A stretch of 64,000 bases of DNA from Geobacillus kaustophilus (GTDB lineage Bacteria > Bacillota > Bacilli > Bacillales > Anoxybacillaceae). This document shows positions 9,313 to 19,037 of the stretch, piece after piece; the stretch's first letter is position 1; every line of letters starts with the position of its first letter. Made by a program: the position numbers and the translations under genes. The DNA lies in the NCBI RefSeq assembly GCF_000948285.1, contig NZ_JYBP01000003.1:124001-188000 (forward strand), written 5' to 3'. The notes under the pieces are model-generated. The model was not told where the DNA came from. It made no database searches and worked only from the letters and a program-made list of their open reading frames with translations.

Positions 9313-10953
9313 ATGAACAGACGGGCGATGCTTGGTGCGATTGGGTTGGCGTTTGGATTGATGGCTTGGCCGCTCGGCGCTTCGGCGAAGGAAAGATCAA
9401 TGGTGTGGAACGAACAGTGGAAGACGCCATCGTTCGTTTCTGGTTCGCTGTTGACAGGCGAGGATGCTCCGGAAGAATTGGTTTACCGTTATCTTGATCA
9501 AGAGAAGAATACATTCCGACTTGGTGGACAAGCCCGCGAACGGCTGGGCTTGATTGGCAAACAAATGGATGAACTCGGCCATACGGTCATGCGTTTTGAA
9601 CAGCGCTATCACGGCATCCCCGTGTATGGCGCCGTGCTCGTTGCCCATGTCAACGATGGCGAATTGTCCTCTTTGTCGGGTACGCTCATTCCGGATTTGG
9701 ACAAGCGAGGGGTGAAAAAAGAAAAAACGATTGCCGTTCAAGAAGCGGAAGCCATCGCAGAACAAGATGTGATCGAGACGATCACGAAAGAACGCCCGAA
9801 GAAGGAAGACGGGAAACCGACGCGGCTGATCATTTATCCGAGCGGAGAGGAGGCGCGCCTTGCTTATGAGGTCAATGTCCGCTTTTTAACCCCTGTTCCG
9901 GGCAATTGGATGTATATCATCGATGCGGGAAGCGGCGCTGTATTGAATAAATGGAATCAAATGGATGCGGCCAAGCCGGGAACCGGTCCGACAATCGCCG
10001 GCACGTCGACCGTCGGCGTCGGCCGCGGTGTGTTGGGCGATCAAAAATATATTAACACCACCTACTCTTCATATTACGGCTATTACTATTTGCAGGACAA
10101 CACGCGCGGCAGCGGCATTTTTACGTACGATGGACGCAACCGCACGACGCTGCCTGGCAGCCTGTGGGCTGACATTGACAACCAATTTTTCGCCAGCTAT
10201 GACGCGGCGGCTGTGGACGCCCATTATTACGCCGGCGTCGTGTATGACTACTACAAAAATGTGCACGGCCGGCTGAGCTATGACGGCAGCAACGCCGCCA
10301 TCCGTTCGACCGTCCATTACGGACGCGGCTACAACAACGCGTTTTGGAACGGTTCGCAAATGGTGTACGGCGATGGAGACGGCCAGACGTTTTTGCCGTT
10401 TTCCGGAGGCATTGATGTCGTCGCTCATGAGTTGACCCACGCCGTGACCGATTATACCGCCGGGCTTGTTTACCAAAATGAATCCGGCGCCATCAATGAA
10501 GCGATGTCCGACATTTTCGGCACGCTCGTGGAGTTTTACGCCAACCGCAATCCGGACTGGGAGATCGGCGAAGACATTTACACGCCGGGCATTGCCGGCG
10601 ATGCGCTCCGCTCGATGTCCGATCCAGCGAAATACGGCGATCCGGATCATTACTCGAAACGATACATCGGCACACAAGATAACGGCGGCGTCCATACGAA
10701 CAGCGGCATCATCAATAAAGCGGCGTATTTGCTCAGCCAAGGGGGCGTCCATTACGGAGTAAGCGTCACCGGCATCGGCCGCGACAAAATGGGGAAAATT
10801 TTCTACCGGGCACTCGTCTACTATTTGACGCCGACCTCCAACTTCAGCCAGCTGCGCGCCGCCTGCGTGCAAGCGGCTGCTGACTTGTACGGGTCGGCGA
10901 GCCAAGAAGTGAATTCGGTGAAACAGGCGTTCAATGCCGTAGGAGTTTATTAA
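9313..10953 (+). CDS. nprM: Thermolysin-like neutral protease (bacillolysin, M4)
   Basis: A 546-residue secreted zinc metalloprotease: signal peptide ([19 protein letters not shown]...GASA), pro-region to about residue 227, mature enzyme from [10 protein letters not shown] (residue 228, 319 residues). The zinc site HELTH begins at residue 372, with the third ligand in GAINEAMSD. The calcium-site and S1' regions of thermolysin are present ([10 protein letters not shown]). It has the three-residue insertion SYYGYYYL that separates the stearothermophilus enzymes from thermolysin itself. The start has AAAGGGGTAAAGGGA upstream. NprA and the peptide gene lie just upstream, so it is the expected target of that switch. 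The symbol nprM, nprS or nprT varies by strain. Confidence 0.95.
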   Translation: MNRRAMLGAIGLAFGLMAWPLGASAKERSMVWNEQWKTPSFVSGSLLTGEDAPEELVYRYLDQEKNTFRLGGQARERLGLIGKQMDELGHTVMRFEQRYHGIPVYGAVLVAHVNDGELSSLSGTLIPDLDKRGVKKEKTIAVQEAEAIAEQDVIETITKERPKKEDGKPTRLIIYPSGEEARLAYEVNVRFLTPVPGNWMYIIDAGSGAVLNKWNQMDAAKPGTGPTIAGTSTVGVGRGVLGDQKYINTTYSSYYGYYYLQDNTRGSGIFTYDGRNRTTLPGSLWADIDNQFFASYDAAAVDAHYYAGVVYDYYKNVHGRLSYDGSNAAIRSTVHYGRGYNNAFWNGSQMVYGDGDGQTFLPFSGGIDVVAHELTHAVTDYTAGLVYQNESGAINEAMSDIFGTLVEFYANRNPDWEIGEDIYTPGIAGDALRSMSDPAKYGDPDHYSKRYIGTQDNGGVHTNSGIINKAAYLLSQGGVHYGVSVTGIGRDKMGKIFYRALVYYLTPTSNFSQLRAACVQAAADLYGSASQEVNSVKQAFNAVGVY

Positions 10954-10955
10954 GA

Positions 10956-11022
10956 CGAACGGTTCATCCCTTCCGTTCTTTCCAACACGCGCCCTGTTGT
11001 TTGGGGCGCGCGTTGCTTTTTG
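10956..11022 (+). terminator. Terminator(s) after nprM
   Basis: A first hairpin GAACGG...CCGTTC is followed by CTTTCC. The main one, CGCGCCC...GGGCGCG with outer AAC/GTT pairs, is followed by GCTTTTTGC at about 11014-11021. Confidence 0.7.
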
Positions 11023-11075
11023 CAGAGCAGGATTTTCCCTAAACGTGTGGAAAAAAAGAAAACGGGGGGATGGCG

Positions 11076-11255
11076 ATGTACAAAGTGAAAGTGTTTGATA
11101 AAGAGCATGAAAAAGATTTGGAAGCGGCAGTCAACGACTTTTTAGCCCGCCTAAAAGACGGACAATTGATCGATGTCAAATACAGCGTCGCGGCGATGGA
11201 ATCGGAAGGCGAGCAAATTTACTGTTTTTCCGCCATGGTCATTTACCGGACTTGA
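11076..11255 (+). CDS. Cse60-like small sporulation protein
   Basis: A 59-residue protein (MYKVKVFDKEHEKDLEAAVN...EGEQIYCFSAMVIYRT) of the Cse60 family. B. subtilis cse60 is a SigE-controlled mother-cell gene of about 60 codons with unknown biochemical role. The conserved tail EEQIYCFSAL is seen here as GEQIYCFSAM. GGGGGG sits seven bases before the ATG at 11076; an in-frame ATG at 11070 lies one base after that SD and is less likely. No clear SigE promoter was identified. Confidence 0.7.
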   Translation: MYKVKVFDKEHEKDLEAAVNDFLARLKDGQLIDVKYSVAAMESEGEQIYCFSAMVIYRT

Positions 11256-11447
11256 CACTCTACACGGCTCGAGATCGTGGGATTCTTTGGGCGGTTTTCG
11301 TGCTGATCCCCCAAAAGGGGCGACGCTTTTTTCGTTGCGGCATTTCAATGTCAGGCGGCGAAATTTTGCGATCGCCCGCCTTGAAGACGGGCGTTGTCGG
11401 AATGTCAGCGGACGCCCCGGAGCACCCGAGGGGCATGGGGACGGCTG

Positions 11448-12758
11448 TCAATTCGTTGCTGTCTGCCCCGCGGGGCCGCTGATCCTGCTTTTTTCCGTCA
11501 ATGCATAGCGGGCGGCATTGACGCCGGCGAGCCGCCCGGTGACAAGGGCGGCGGTGATGTTGTAGCCGCCCGTGTAGCCGTGAATGTCCAAAATTTCCCC
11601 GCAAAAGTAAAGGCCGGCCATGCATTTGGAGGCCATTGTTTTCGGCTCAATTTCTTTGACCGACACGCCGCCGCCGGTGACGAATGCTTTCTCAAGCGGC
11701 AGCGTGCCGTGGACGGAAAAGGTGAACTGTTTGCACTGCCGGACAAACGCCCGGAGCGCCTCATGGCCGACCGTGCCCGCAGAGGCGTGCGGGTCGATGC
11801 CGGCCCGTTCGAGCAAAAAGGCCGCGTACCGCTCGGGAAGCACCGTTTTGGCGATCGTTTTCATCGCCTTTTTCCGCTCCTCTTTGCACAGCTTGGCGAA
11901 ATGTTGAAACAGCTCTTCCTGCGTCACGTCCGGAAGCGCGTCGATGCTCATTTCGACCGCGCCGTCCGCCGCTTTTTTCAACGCCTTAACGACAAACTGG
12001 CTGCAGCGGAGAGCAGCTGGGCCGGAAATGCCGAAGTGCGTAAACAGCATATCCATCCGGTGGGTGATGATCGGCTTGCCATTCGGCTTTAAGACGCTTA
12101 ACGCGGCGCCGCGCAGCGACAAGCCTTGCAGCGTCCGCTCTTTGATGAACGGCTCATGCGAGACGATCGGCACTTCGGTCGGAAACAATTCGGTCACCGT
12201 GTGACCCGCTTTTTCCGCCCACGGATAGCCGTCGCCCGTTGAGCCGGTTTGCGGCACCGATTTGCCGCCGACGGCGACGACAACCGCACGGGCGTGGATC
12301 GTCTCCCCGCTTTTCAGCGTGACGCCGACCGCTTTCCCTTGTTCATACAACACGTCCGCCACCGGCGATTCAAGCCGAACATCGACGCCGAGGCGGCCGA
12401 GCTCGCGAACAAGCGCGTCGACGACCGACTGGGCGCTGTCGCTTTTGGGAAACATGCGGCCGTGGTCTTCCTCCTTGAGCGGCACACCGAGCCGCTCAAA
12501 AAAGCGAATGATGTCTTCATTGCTAAATACGGAAAAGGCGCTGTATAAAAAGCGGCCGTTGCCGGGAATATGGCGGACAATTTCATCCACCGGCAGCCGA
12601 TTCGTCACGTTGCAGCGTCCGCCGCCGGAGATGGCGAGCTTGCGCCCGAGCTTCGTTCCTTTTTCCAACAAGAGCACCTTCGCCCCTTCTTCGCCAGCGC
12701 CGATGGCCGCCATGAGCCCGGACGGACCGCCGCCGATGATGATGACGTCATACCCCAT
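11448..12758 (-). CDS. ytfP: HI0933/YtfP-family flavoprotein oxidoreductase
   Basis: A 436-residue NAD(P)/FAD-dependent oxidoreductase of the HI0933 (BaiN-like) family. The dinucleotide-binding motif [14 protein letters not shown] is at the N-terminus, followed by [22 protein letters not shown], a hallmark of the family, and a C-terminal FAD motif [19 protein letters not shown]. The physiological substrate is unknown. The start at 12758 is taken with GGGTGG about eight bases upstream; an ATG six bases earlier is too close to that site. It is divergent from murJ with 112 bases between. Confidence 0.85.
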   Translation of the reverse strand: MGYDVIIIGGGPSGLMAAIGAGEEGAKVLLLEKGTKLGRKLAISGGGRCNVTNRLPVDEIVRHIPGNGRFLYSAFSVFSNEDIIRFFERLGVPLKEEDHGRMFPKSDSAQSVVDALVRELGRLGVDVRLESPVADVLYEQGKAVGVTLKSGETIHARAVVVAVGGKSVPQTGSTGDGYPWAEKAGHTVTELFPTEVPIVSHEPFIKERTLQGLSLRGAALSVLKPNGKPIITHRMDMLFTHFGISGPAALRCSQFVVKALKKAADGAVEMSIDALPDVTQEELFQHFAKLCKEERKKAMKTIAKTVLPERYAAFLLERAGIDPHASAGTVGHEALRAFVRQCKQFTFSVHGTLPLEKAFVTGGGVSVKEIEPKTMASKCMAGLYFCGEILDIHGYTGGYNITAALVTGRLAGVNAARYALTEKSRISGPAGQTATN

Positions 12759-12870
12759 GTTCATTCCACCCTTTCTTTCTGCGCGTGGACGATATTTTTC
12801 GTTCCATTGACAACTATGGTAAAATAAATACGCTGTCATTTTCAACGTCCATGGCTAGGGAAGGGGTCAT

Positions 12871-14496
12871 ATGTCAACATCGAAACTGCTGCGCGGCACG
12901 TTTATTTTAACGGCTGGCGTGATGATTTCCCGTCTTCTTGGCTTGTTTTACGTCATCCCGTTTTACCATCTTGTCGGCGAGCGCGGCGGGGCGCTGTACG
13001 GATACGGCTATGTGCCGTACCAAATTTTTTTGAGCTTGGCGACCGGCGGGCTGCCGGTGGCGGTGTCAAAGTTTGTGTCGAAATACAACGCGCTTGGGGA
13101 ATACGGCGTCGGCTATCGGCTCTTTCGCTCCGGCCTTGTCTTGATGATCGCAAGCGGCATCGCCTCATGGCTCATTTTGTATGCCTTGGCTCCCGTCTTG
13201 GCGCCGCACGTCATCGACGCGAAAACGAACGTCAACTCGGTCGACGACGTCACGGCCGTCATCCGCGCGGTCAGCTTTGCGCTCCTCATCGTGCCGGTGA
13301 TGAGCTTGATCCGCGGATTTTTCCAAGGACATGAGTCGATGGGCCCGACGGCGCTGTCGCAAGTCGTCGAACAAATCGCGCGCATCGCTTTTTTGCTTGG
13401 GGCGTGCTACGTCATTTTGCGCATCATGAACGGTTCTGTTGTCTCCGCTGTGAGCGCGGCGACGTTTGCGGCGTTTGTCGGGGCGGCGGCGGGGCTTTTG
13501 GTGCTCCTTGTCTACTGGTGGAAGCGGCGTCCGCATCTGCAGTCGCTGCTTGCGCGCGACCGCGGCGAAGCGGACGTGTCGCTTTGGGCGATGTATAAAG
13601 AGCTGCTTCTTTCTTCGATCCCGTTTGTTTTTGTCGGCTTGTCAATGTCGCTTTATCAGCTTGTCGATCAGTTTACGTTCAACCATGCGATGGCGGCGGC
13701 GGGCCTCGGGCACATCTCGGAGCACGCGTATTCCGTGTTCAACATGTGGGCGCAAAAGCTCGTCATCATACCAGTGACGCTTGCGACCTCGTTCAGCTTG
13801 GCGCTCATCCCGACGATTACGAAAGCGTATGTCGCGCAAGACCGGAAAGCGCTGCGGCAATATTTGAACCAGACGTTTCAAGTGCTCATGTTTTTAACGC
13901 TCCCGGCCGTCATCGGCATGGCGGTGCTGGCCGGGCCGGTGTACAGCTCGTTTTACAGCTATGATCCGCTTGGTGAACAAGTGTTGCGCTGGTATGCGCC
14001 GGCGGCGATTTTGTATGCGTTGTTTTCTGTGACGGCGGCGATCATGCAAGGCATCAACGAGCAGCGGTTTACGGTCGTCAGTTTGACCGCCGGCTTGCTT
14101 GTGAAGCTTTTGCTCAACACGCCGCTCATTATGAAATGGTCGGCCATCGGGGCCATTGTTGCCACGATGGCGGGCTATTTCGTCTCGGTGGCGTTCAACT
14201 TATGGGTCATTCAGCGCCGCACGCGCTACCGCTATCGGTTTGTCGCCCGCCGGACGGCGTTTATGGCCATCTTGACGGCGGCGATGTCAGCGGCGGTTAT
14301 GGGGGTCGAGGCTCTGACGGCCCGATGGATCGATTACCGCGCCGGCACCGCTGAATCGGTGGGCGCTGTTTCCATCGGCGCAGCGGTCGGGGCAGCCGTC
14401 TACTTGTTTCTCAGCATCTGCTCCGGGTTGTTTTCGGCGCTGTTTGGCGACCGGTTTGCGTTTTGGCGCCGGAAAGAGAAAAAGGCGGTATCGTAG
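12871..14496 (+). CDS. murJ: Lipid II flippase MurJ (YtgP)
   Basis: A 541-residue polytopic membrane protein of the MOP/MVF superfamily, with about 14 hydrophobic helices. It opens LLRGTFILTAGVMISRLLGLFYVIPF, typical of the YtgP branch. In B. subtilis YtgP is MurJ, which moves lipid-linked peptidoglycan precursor across the membrane. AGGGAAGGGG precedes the ATG. TTGACA at 12816 and TAAAAT nearby lie in the upstream gap but not at ideal spacing. The gene is single, with 215 bases to the next, oppositely oriented gene. Confidence 0.88.
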   Translation: MSTSKLLRGTFILTAGVMISRLLGLFYVIPFYHLVGERGGALYGYGYVPYQIFLSLATGGLPVAVSKFVSKYNALGEYGVGYRLFRSGLVLMIASGIASWLILYALAPVLAPHVIDAKTNVNSVDDVTAVIRAVSFALLIVPVMSLIRGFFQGHESMGPTALSQVVEQIARIAFLLGACYVILRIMNGSVVSAVSAATFAAFVGAAAGLLVLLVYWWKRRPHLQSLLARDRGEADVSLWAMYKELLLSSIPFVFVGLSMSLYQLVDQFTFNHAMAAAGLGHISEHAYSVFNMWAQKLVIIPVTLATSFSLALIPTITKAYVAQDRKALRQYLNQTFQVLMFLTLPAVIGMAVLAGPVYSSFYSYDPLGEQVLRWYAPAAILYALFSVTAAIMQGINEQRFTVVSLTAGLLVKLLLNTPLIMKWSAIGAIVATMAGYFVSVAFNLWVIQRRTRYRYRFVARRTAFMAILTAAMSAAVMGVEALTARWIDYRAGTAESVGAVSIGAAVGAAVYLFLSICSGLFSALFGDRFAFWRRKEKKAVS

Positions 14497-14662
14497 ACGA
14501 GGATAGCATGGGGGATCGGCTGTTGACCGGATGGCTGTTTCCTAGAAGCGGCTCGTTTAGGCCGGAACCCGGCGGACGGCGCTTCTTGCGAACGTCGCGG
14601 CGCCTGAGCGAAAGGGTTCGACGATGGCTGTTTTTCGCCATCCCCCATGCCGTTTGGCTTGC

Positions 14663-14702
14663 GGCAAAAAAAGAAGAAGGCGGTCGTCCCCGCCTTCTTT
14701 CT
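14663..14702. terminator. Bidirectional terminator
   Basis: AAGAAGGCGG pairs with CCGCCTTCTT over a short loop. An A-run precedes it and TTTCTCC follows, so it can stop murJ transcripts on the plus strand and the small coiled-coil gene on the minus strand, where the T-run is longer. Confidence 0.7.
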
Positions 14703-14711
14703 CCATTTCGC

Positions 14712-14924
14712 TTACGACAGGCCGAGCCGGCGTTCGATGCGGTCGAGGCGGCTTTCCACCCGGTCGAGCCGGCGGTCGAGCCGCTCGACAGCCCGCTCAA
14801 GCCGTTCGATGCGCCGCGCCCAGTTGGCGAATGGCCCTCCTGGGTATCCGGGCCAAAATTGGCCGGCTGGCGGCTGTTGACGGTAATCATCCAACGTTGG
14901 GATAGAATAGTAGTATTCATTCAT
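14712..14924 (-). CDS. Small coiled-coil protein, unknown function
   Basis: A 70-residue protein in two parts. The N-terminal 38 residues are rich in Tyr, Pro, Gly and Gln (EYYYSIPTLDDYRQQPP, GYPGGPF), like many spore coat proteins. The C-terminal 32 residues form regular heptads, with Leu/Ile/Val every three or four positions between Arg and Glu/Asp (RLERAVERLDRRLDRV), so a coiled coil is very likely. AAGGGGG lies eight bases before the ATG at 14924. I recognise no named family; a coat or assembly protein is a reasonable guess. Confidence 0.6.
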   Translation of the reverse strand: MNEYYYSIPTLDDYRQQPPAGQFWPGYPGGPFANWARRIERLERAVERLDRRLDRVESRLDRIERRLGLS

Positions 14925-15029
14925 CGGCAAATCCCCCTTCTTCATGTTTCCTTCATAGTGTATGGGGGGAAGGTGGAAGCGGACTAGATGAACGCCTAAT
15001 GAAGGCCAATATTTTTAGGAGGGAGATTG

Positions 15030-15776
15030 GTGGAGCTGCGCATTGACAAGTTGCTCGCCCATATGGGATATGGGACGAGGAAGGAAGTGAAAAAGCTGCT
15101 CAAGTCCGGAGCGGTGAAAGTGGACGGCGCGCTGGTCCGTGATGCGAAAACGAAAGTGCGGCCGGATGAGCAAATCGTGACCGTTTGGGGGGAAACGGTC
15201 GAGTACAAGCCGTTCATTTACTTGATGATGAATAAACCGCCGGGAGTGGTTTCGGCGACGGAAGATGCCGTGGAAGAGACGGTCGTCGATTTGCTTGAAG
15301 AAGAAGACCGGTCATTTTCCCCGTTTCCGGTCGGGCGGCTTGACAAAGATACGGAAGGGCTGCTGCTCTTGACGAATGACGGCCAGCTCGCCCACCAGCT
15401 GTTGTCGCCGAAAAAACACGTGCCGAAAACGTATTTTGCCGTCGTGGACGGGGAAGTGACGGAAGCGGATGTCGCGGCGTTTCAGCGCGGCGTCGTCCTT
15501 GATGACGGCTATGAAACAAAGCCGGCCAAGCTCGTTGTGTTGAAATCTGGCCTTCGTTCCGATGTCGAGGTGACGATCACCGAAGGGAAGTTCCATCAAG
15601 TGAAGCGGATGTTTCAAGCGGTCGGCAAGCGGGTCGTCTATTTAAAACGAATTCAAATGGGGCCGCTCGCCCTTGACCCGGATTTGGCCGTCGGCGAGTA
15701 TCGGGAATTGACGGATGAAGAGGTGGACATGTTGAAGCAATACCGGCCGGAGACGGACGAAAAAAAAGGAACCTAA
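15030..15776 (+). CDS. RsuA-family 16S rRNA pseudouridine synthase (YtzG)
   Basis: A 248-residue protein: N-terminal S4 RNA-binding domain (LRIDKLLAHMGYGTRKEVKKLLKSGAVKVDG) followed by the RsuA/RluB catalytic domain with the GRLDKDTEGLLLLTNDG motif that holds the catalytic Asp. The likely target is a uridine of 16S rRNA, as for RsuA. GTG at 15030 is chosen as start because AGGAGG lies seven bases upstream; a TTG one codon earlier is only four bases from it. The terminator hairpin begins inside the last codons of the gene. Confidence 0.85.
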   Translation: MELRIDKLLAHMGYGTRKEVKKLLKSGAVKVDGALVRDAKTKVRPDEQIVTVWGETVEYKPFIYLMMNKPPGVVSATEDAVEETVVDLLEEEDRSFSPFPVGRLDKDTEGLLLLTNDGQLAHQLLSPKKHVPKTYFAVVDGEVTEADVAAFQRGVVLDDGYETKPAKLVVLKSGLRSDVEVTITEGKFHQVKRMFQAVGKRVVYLKRIQMGPLALDPDLAVGEYRELTDEEVDMLKQYRPETDEKKGT

Positions 15777-15793
15777 GTCGGTTCCTTTTTTTA
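15761..15793 (+). terminator. Terminator overlapping the pseudouridine synthase stop codon
   Basis: AAAAAAAGGAACC pairs with GGTTCCTTTTTTT around TAAGTC, where TAA is the stop codon itself. The A-run also makes it able to act on the minus strand. Confidence 0.85.
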
Positions 15794-15875
15794 TGGAAAA
15801 GTGATCAATCGTCGATTTTGAGAAAAAGCTGTCTCGCGTCCATCTCTCATCTTGCCTACCCTATTGGCACCGGGT

Positions 15876-16097
15876 TTACGAAGAGATGCGCACTTTTTTG
15901 TTTGTGGTCGTCCATTTGCCCTTGCTTGGGCTGCGAACGAGATCGTTGTACATAAGCACGTTTAAGTCGCGCTGGATCGTTCGTGGGGTGGTGCCGAACT
16001 CATCAACAAGCTCTTGGGTCGTAACCGTTCCTTTTTCACTAATGTACATGTACACGGATTTGATGCGGGTAAGCATCCGATGTGTTGAAGGTTTCAA
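15876..16097 (-). CDS. ytzE: Small DeoR-type HTH protein YtzE
   Basis: A 73-residue protein made of one DeoR-like winged helix: LTRIKSVYMYISEKGTVTTQELVDEF with recognition helix TTPRTIQRDLNVL. It has no effector domain. It matches B. subtilis YtzE in length and sequence pattern. The start is read as TTG at 16097 (protein begins MKPSTHRMLTRI), with GGGAGTGG just upstream; the next ATG inside would cut off conserved residues. Its regulon is not known. It lies between two plus-strand genes. Confidence 0.75.
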   Translation of the reverse strand: MKPSTHRMLTRIKSVYMYISEKGTVTTQELVDEFGTTPRTIQRDLNVLMYNDLVRSPSKGKWTTTNKKVRISS

Positions 16098-16347
16098 AAG
16101 ACCACTCCCTATCTTAGCATCATTCGCATGGCACAACCGACCGCTAGCAGATGAGAGATGTCTTTGTCTGTTTACTACCATTGTACACGAAATGGGAGGG
16201 AAAATGCTACCCGGTTGCTTCTATTCACGAAAAATTTCAACATTTTGTCGTGGAACGGAAAACGATTTGCAACGAATGAAACATTTTGACTTCCTGTTTT
16301 TGATATGATACGTTGGCAACAAAGAGTGTTGAATAAGGAAAGGAAGA

Positions 16348-17760
16348 ATGGCGTTGAACATCGACTGGATGAAAGAAGCAAAGAAGCGGAAAGACGATTT
16401 GATCCGCGACGTGCAAGCGCTTGTCCGCATTCCGAGCGTCCGCGATGATGAGCAGGCGCAGCCGGGGGCGCCGTTTGGGCCCAAGGTGGCCGAGGCGCTT
16501 GAGCATATGCTTCGCCGCGGCCGGGAGGAAGGGTTTCGCGTCAAAAATGTGGACGGGTTTGCTGGGCATATCGAAATGGGGCATGGGGAGAAACTTGTCG
16601 GTGTGCTCGGCCATATCGACGTCGTGCCGCCCGGGGACGGCTGGACGATGGATCCGTTTGCCGCTGATGTGCGCAATGGCCGCCTTTACGGGCGCGGTGC
16701 GATCGATGACAAAGGGCCGACGATGGCCGCGTTTTACGCGATGAAAATCATCCGTGACCTCGGGCTGCCGATCGGCAAGCGGGTGCGGCTCATCATCGGG
16801 GGCGATGAGGAGAGCGATTGGCGGTGTGTAGAGCACTATTTTCGCCATGAAGAAATGCCGGATGTCGGATTTGCGCCCGATGCTGATTTTCCGATCATTC
16901 ATGCGGAAAAAGGGATCATTGACGCCGATTTGTCGTACCGCCCGCCGGGGCAAGAGGAAGCTGAAGGGTTCGCGCTTGCCTCATTCCAAGCCGGGCGCCG
17001 CTACAATATGGTGCCGGATGCGGCCGAAGCGGTGGTGGAAGGAGCGGGGCGGACGGAGGAGCTGCTTGGCCTCTATGAACAGTTTTGCCGGGAGCGCGGC
17101 GTAAAGGGGAGCATCAGGCAAAGCGAAGGGGCCGTCGTCTTTCAATTGGAAGGGGTGTCCGCTCATGGCGCCGAGCCTGAGCGGGGCAAAAACGCTGGCG
17201 TCTATTTGGCGCAGTTTTTGGCGTCTCTTCCGCTCGATGGCCAAAGCCGACCGTTCGTACAATTTCTCGCTTCTTCGTTTTCTGACACCCGCGGTCAGGA
17301 GCTTGGATTTGCATATCGCGACGAACAAAGCGGCGACCTGACCGTCAACGTCGGGGTGCTGTCGTATAACCGGCGGCATGGCGGAACGATTGGGCTGAAC
17401 ATCCGCTATCCGGTGACGGCTGACGGCGACGCGATCCGCCGGACGCTCGCAGGCGCCGCGGCTGAACATGGATTCGCGCTCACCCGGTTCAGCGATACGA
17501 AGCCTCATTATATCGACCCGAACCACGAGCTTGTCCGCACGCTTCAGCGCGTCTACGAAGAGCAGACAGGCGAGCCGGCCCGGCTGTTGGCCATCGGCGG
17601 CGGCACGTACGCCCGCGCCTTGACCGCCGGGGTGGCGTTTGGCGCGCTGTTCCCCGGCCGCCCGGATGTCGCCCATCAAAAAGATGAGTACATCGAGATC
17701 GACGATTTGGTGAAAGCAACGGCCATTTACGCGCAAGCGATTTATGAGCTGGCTAAATAA
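16348..17760 (+). CDS. pepV: Dipeptidase PepV (M20 family)
   Basis: A 470-residue zinc peptidase of the M20 family, PepV type, that cleaves dipeptides in the cytoplasm. Metal-site motifs are visible: [11 protein letters not shown] near residue 88, [10 protein letters not shown] near 115, GGDEESDW near 150, and [12 protein letters not shown] at the C-terminus. Length matches the lactobacillal and bacillar enzymes. AAAGGAAG lies directly before the ATG. It equals B. subtilis YtjP by context. The gene stands alone and ends in a large inverted repeat. Confidence 0.88.
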   Translation: MALNIDWMKEAKKRKDDLIRDVQALVRIPSVRDDEQAQPGAPFGPKVAEALEHMLRRGREEGFRVKNVDGFAGHIEMGHGEKLVGVLGHIDVVPPGDGWTMDPFAADVRNGRLYGRGAIDDKGPTMAAFYAMKIIRDLGLPIGKRVRLIIGGDEESDWRCVEHYFRHEEMPDVGFAPDADFPIIHAEKGIIDADLSYRPPGQEEAEGFALASFQAGRRYNMVPDAAEAVVEGAGRTEELLGLYEQFCRERGVKGSIRQSEGAVVFQLEGVSAHGAEPERGKNAGVYLAQFLASLPLDGQSRPFVQFLASSFSDTRGQELGFAYRDEQSGDLTVNVGVLSYNRRHGGTIGLNIRYPVTADGDAIRRTLAGAAAEHGFALTRFSDTKPHYIDPNHELVRTLQRVYEEQTGEPARLLAIGGGTYARALTAGVAFGALFPGRPDVAHQKDEYIEIDDLVKATAIYAQAIYELAK

Positions 17761-17763
17761 ACA

Positions 17764-17813
17764 GCCCGCCGCTTGGCGAAGACAAACGAACGAAAAGGCG
17801 CCGAGCGGCGGGC
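17764..17813. repeat. 15-bp stem hairpin between pepV and the MFS gene
   Basis: GCCCGCCGCTTGGCG pairs with CGCCGAGCGGCGGGC over a 20-base loop, with one G-T pair. There is no T-run, so it may be an mRNA-stability or partial termination element. Confidence 0.6.
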
Positions 17814-17843
17814 GGCGCTTTAGAAACGAAAGGGGAGGACGGG

Positions 17844-19031
17844 ATGGAAGCGGCTTTAAAACGGGAAGCATCGGTACGAAAAACGGTGTTTCCGCTCTTT
17901 TATTTTTTGATTTTTTTCGCGTTTGGCTCCTTGTTTCCGCTCTTATCCGTCTATTTGCAAGAGGAGGCGCGCCTGCCGGGAGCAGCGATCGGCTGGATCA
18001 TGTCGATCACTCCGATTGTGACGATGGCCGCCCAGCCGCTTTGGGGCATGGCGACGGATTATACACGCAAACCGGTCGGGCTGTTGACGATGGCGCTCGT
18101 GTTGACAGCGCTGTTTGGGTTTCTTTATTCGCTGGCCGGAAGCTACCGGATGTTCGTCGTTTTGACCGTGCTGCTTTCGGCGGTGCAAAGCGCCATCGTT
18201 CCGCTCTCCGACAGCATCGCCCTTCATCAAGTGCGCGACCATGGCGGAAACTACGGAGCGATCCGTCTTTGGGGGTCGCTTGGCTTTGCTGCGGCGGTGT
18301 TGGTTGTCGGCTGGCTGTCCGACCATCTTGCCTTTGCGGTCATTTTTTACGTGTTTTCGTTCATGTTGCTTTCAGCCGCGGCGTTGGCTTCCCGTCTGCC
18401 GCGCAGCCGCGCGGCGGGGCCGGCGGGTGGGTTGACGTGGTCTGACATCCGAGGGCTGCTTTCCGTTCGCCCGTTTTGCCTGCTGCTTGTGGCGTCCTTT
18501 TTGCTGTTTGGTCCGATTTATGCCAACAATTCGTATTTCGGGCTGTTGATCCACGAGCTCGGCGGCACGCTGACCGGCATCGGCTTCGCCTTTTGGCTGG
18601 CTGCTGGAAGCGAAGCGCCGTTTATGAAAACGGCCGACCGGCTCATCTGTCGGTTCGGCATGACGCGCCTGCTCGTGTTGGCGGCGCTCGTGTCGGCCGC
18701 CCGCTGGTGGTCGTATGTCGCCGATCCGCCGCTTTGGTTTGTCTATATGACAGCGATCGTTCAAGGATGTTCGGTCGGGCTGGCCATTCCAACCGCCTTG
18801 CAGTATGTGCGCCGCTTGGCGCCCGAGCGGGTGCAGGCGACGGCCGTCGCCCTTTACTCGGCGGCGAGCAGCGGACTTGGCGCGTGGTTTTGCACGTTGG
18901 TGGGCGGATATTTGTTTGAGCGTTGGCAGATCGGTGCTGTCTACGTGTTTTTTGGCGCTTGCGCCATCGTCGGAGTGTTCGTGCTCATTTGGTTAGGGAA
19001 ATTGGAAAAAAACGACCAAATCGGCAGGTGA
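17844..19031 (+). CDS. MFS transporter (MFS_1-like, YwbF/LacY-type)
   Basis: A 395-residue membrane protein with 12 hydrophobic stretches. It belongs to the MFS_1-like branch, which includes B. subtilis YwbF and sugar or nucleoside proton symporters. The N-terminal half has PLFYFLIFFAFGSLFPLLSVYLQEE and the conserved GAIRLWGSLGFA motif typical of that group. The substrate is unknown. GGGGAGG lies before the ATG. It is followed after six bases by thpR, so the two, and perhaps the next gene, form an operon. Confidence 0.8.
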   Translation: MEAALKREASVRKTVFPLFYFLIFFAFGSLFPLLSVYLQEEARLPGAAIGWIMSITPIVTMAAQPLWGMATDYTRKPVGLLTMALVLTALFGFLYSLAGSYRMFVVLTVLLSAVQSAIVPLSDSIALHQVRDHGGNYGAIRLWGSLGFAAAVLVVGWLSDHLAFAVIFYVFSFMLLSAAALASRLPRSRAAGPAGGLTWSDIRGLLSVRPFCLLLVASFLLFGPIYANNSYFGLLIHELGGTLTGIGFAFWLAAGSEAPFMKTADRLICRFGMTRLLVLAALVSAARWWSYVADPPLWFVYMTAIVQGCSVGLAIPTALQYVRRLAPERVQATAVALYSAASSGLGAWFCTLVGGYLFERWQIGAVYVFFGACAIVGVFVLIWLGKLEKNDQIGR

Positions 19032-19037
19032 GAAAGG

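Noticed and set aside
9090-9497. Open frame of 135 codons in front of and overlapping nprM
   Set aside because: It crosses the A+T-rich promoter region and runs into nprM out of frame, with no SD or similarity.
11256-11447. Possible RNA gene or terminator between the Cse60-like gene and ytfP
   Set aside because: Only short stems (CCCCAAAAGGGG, GCCCG/CGGGC) without clear T-runs; nothing convincing.
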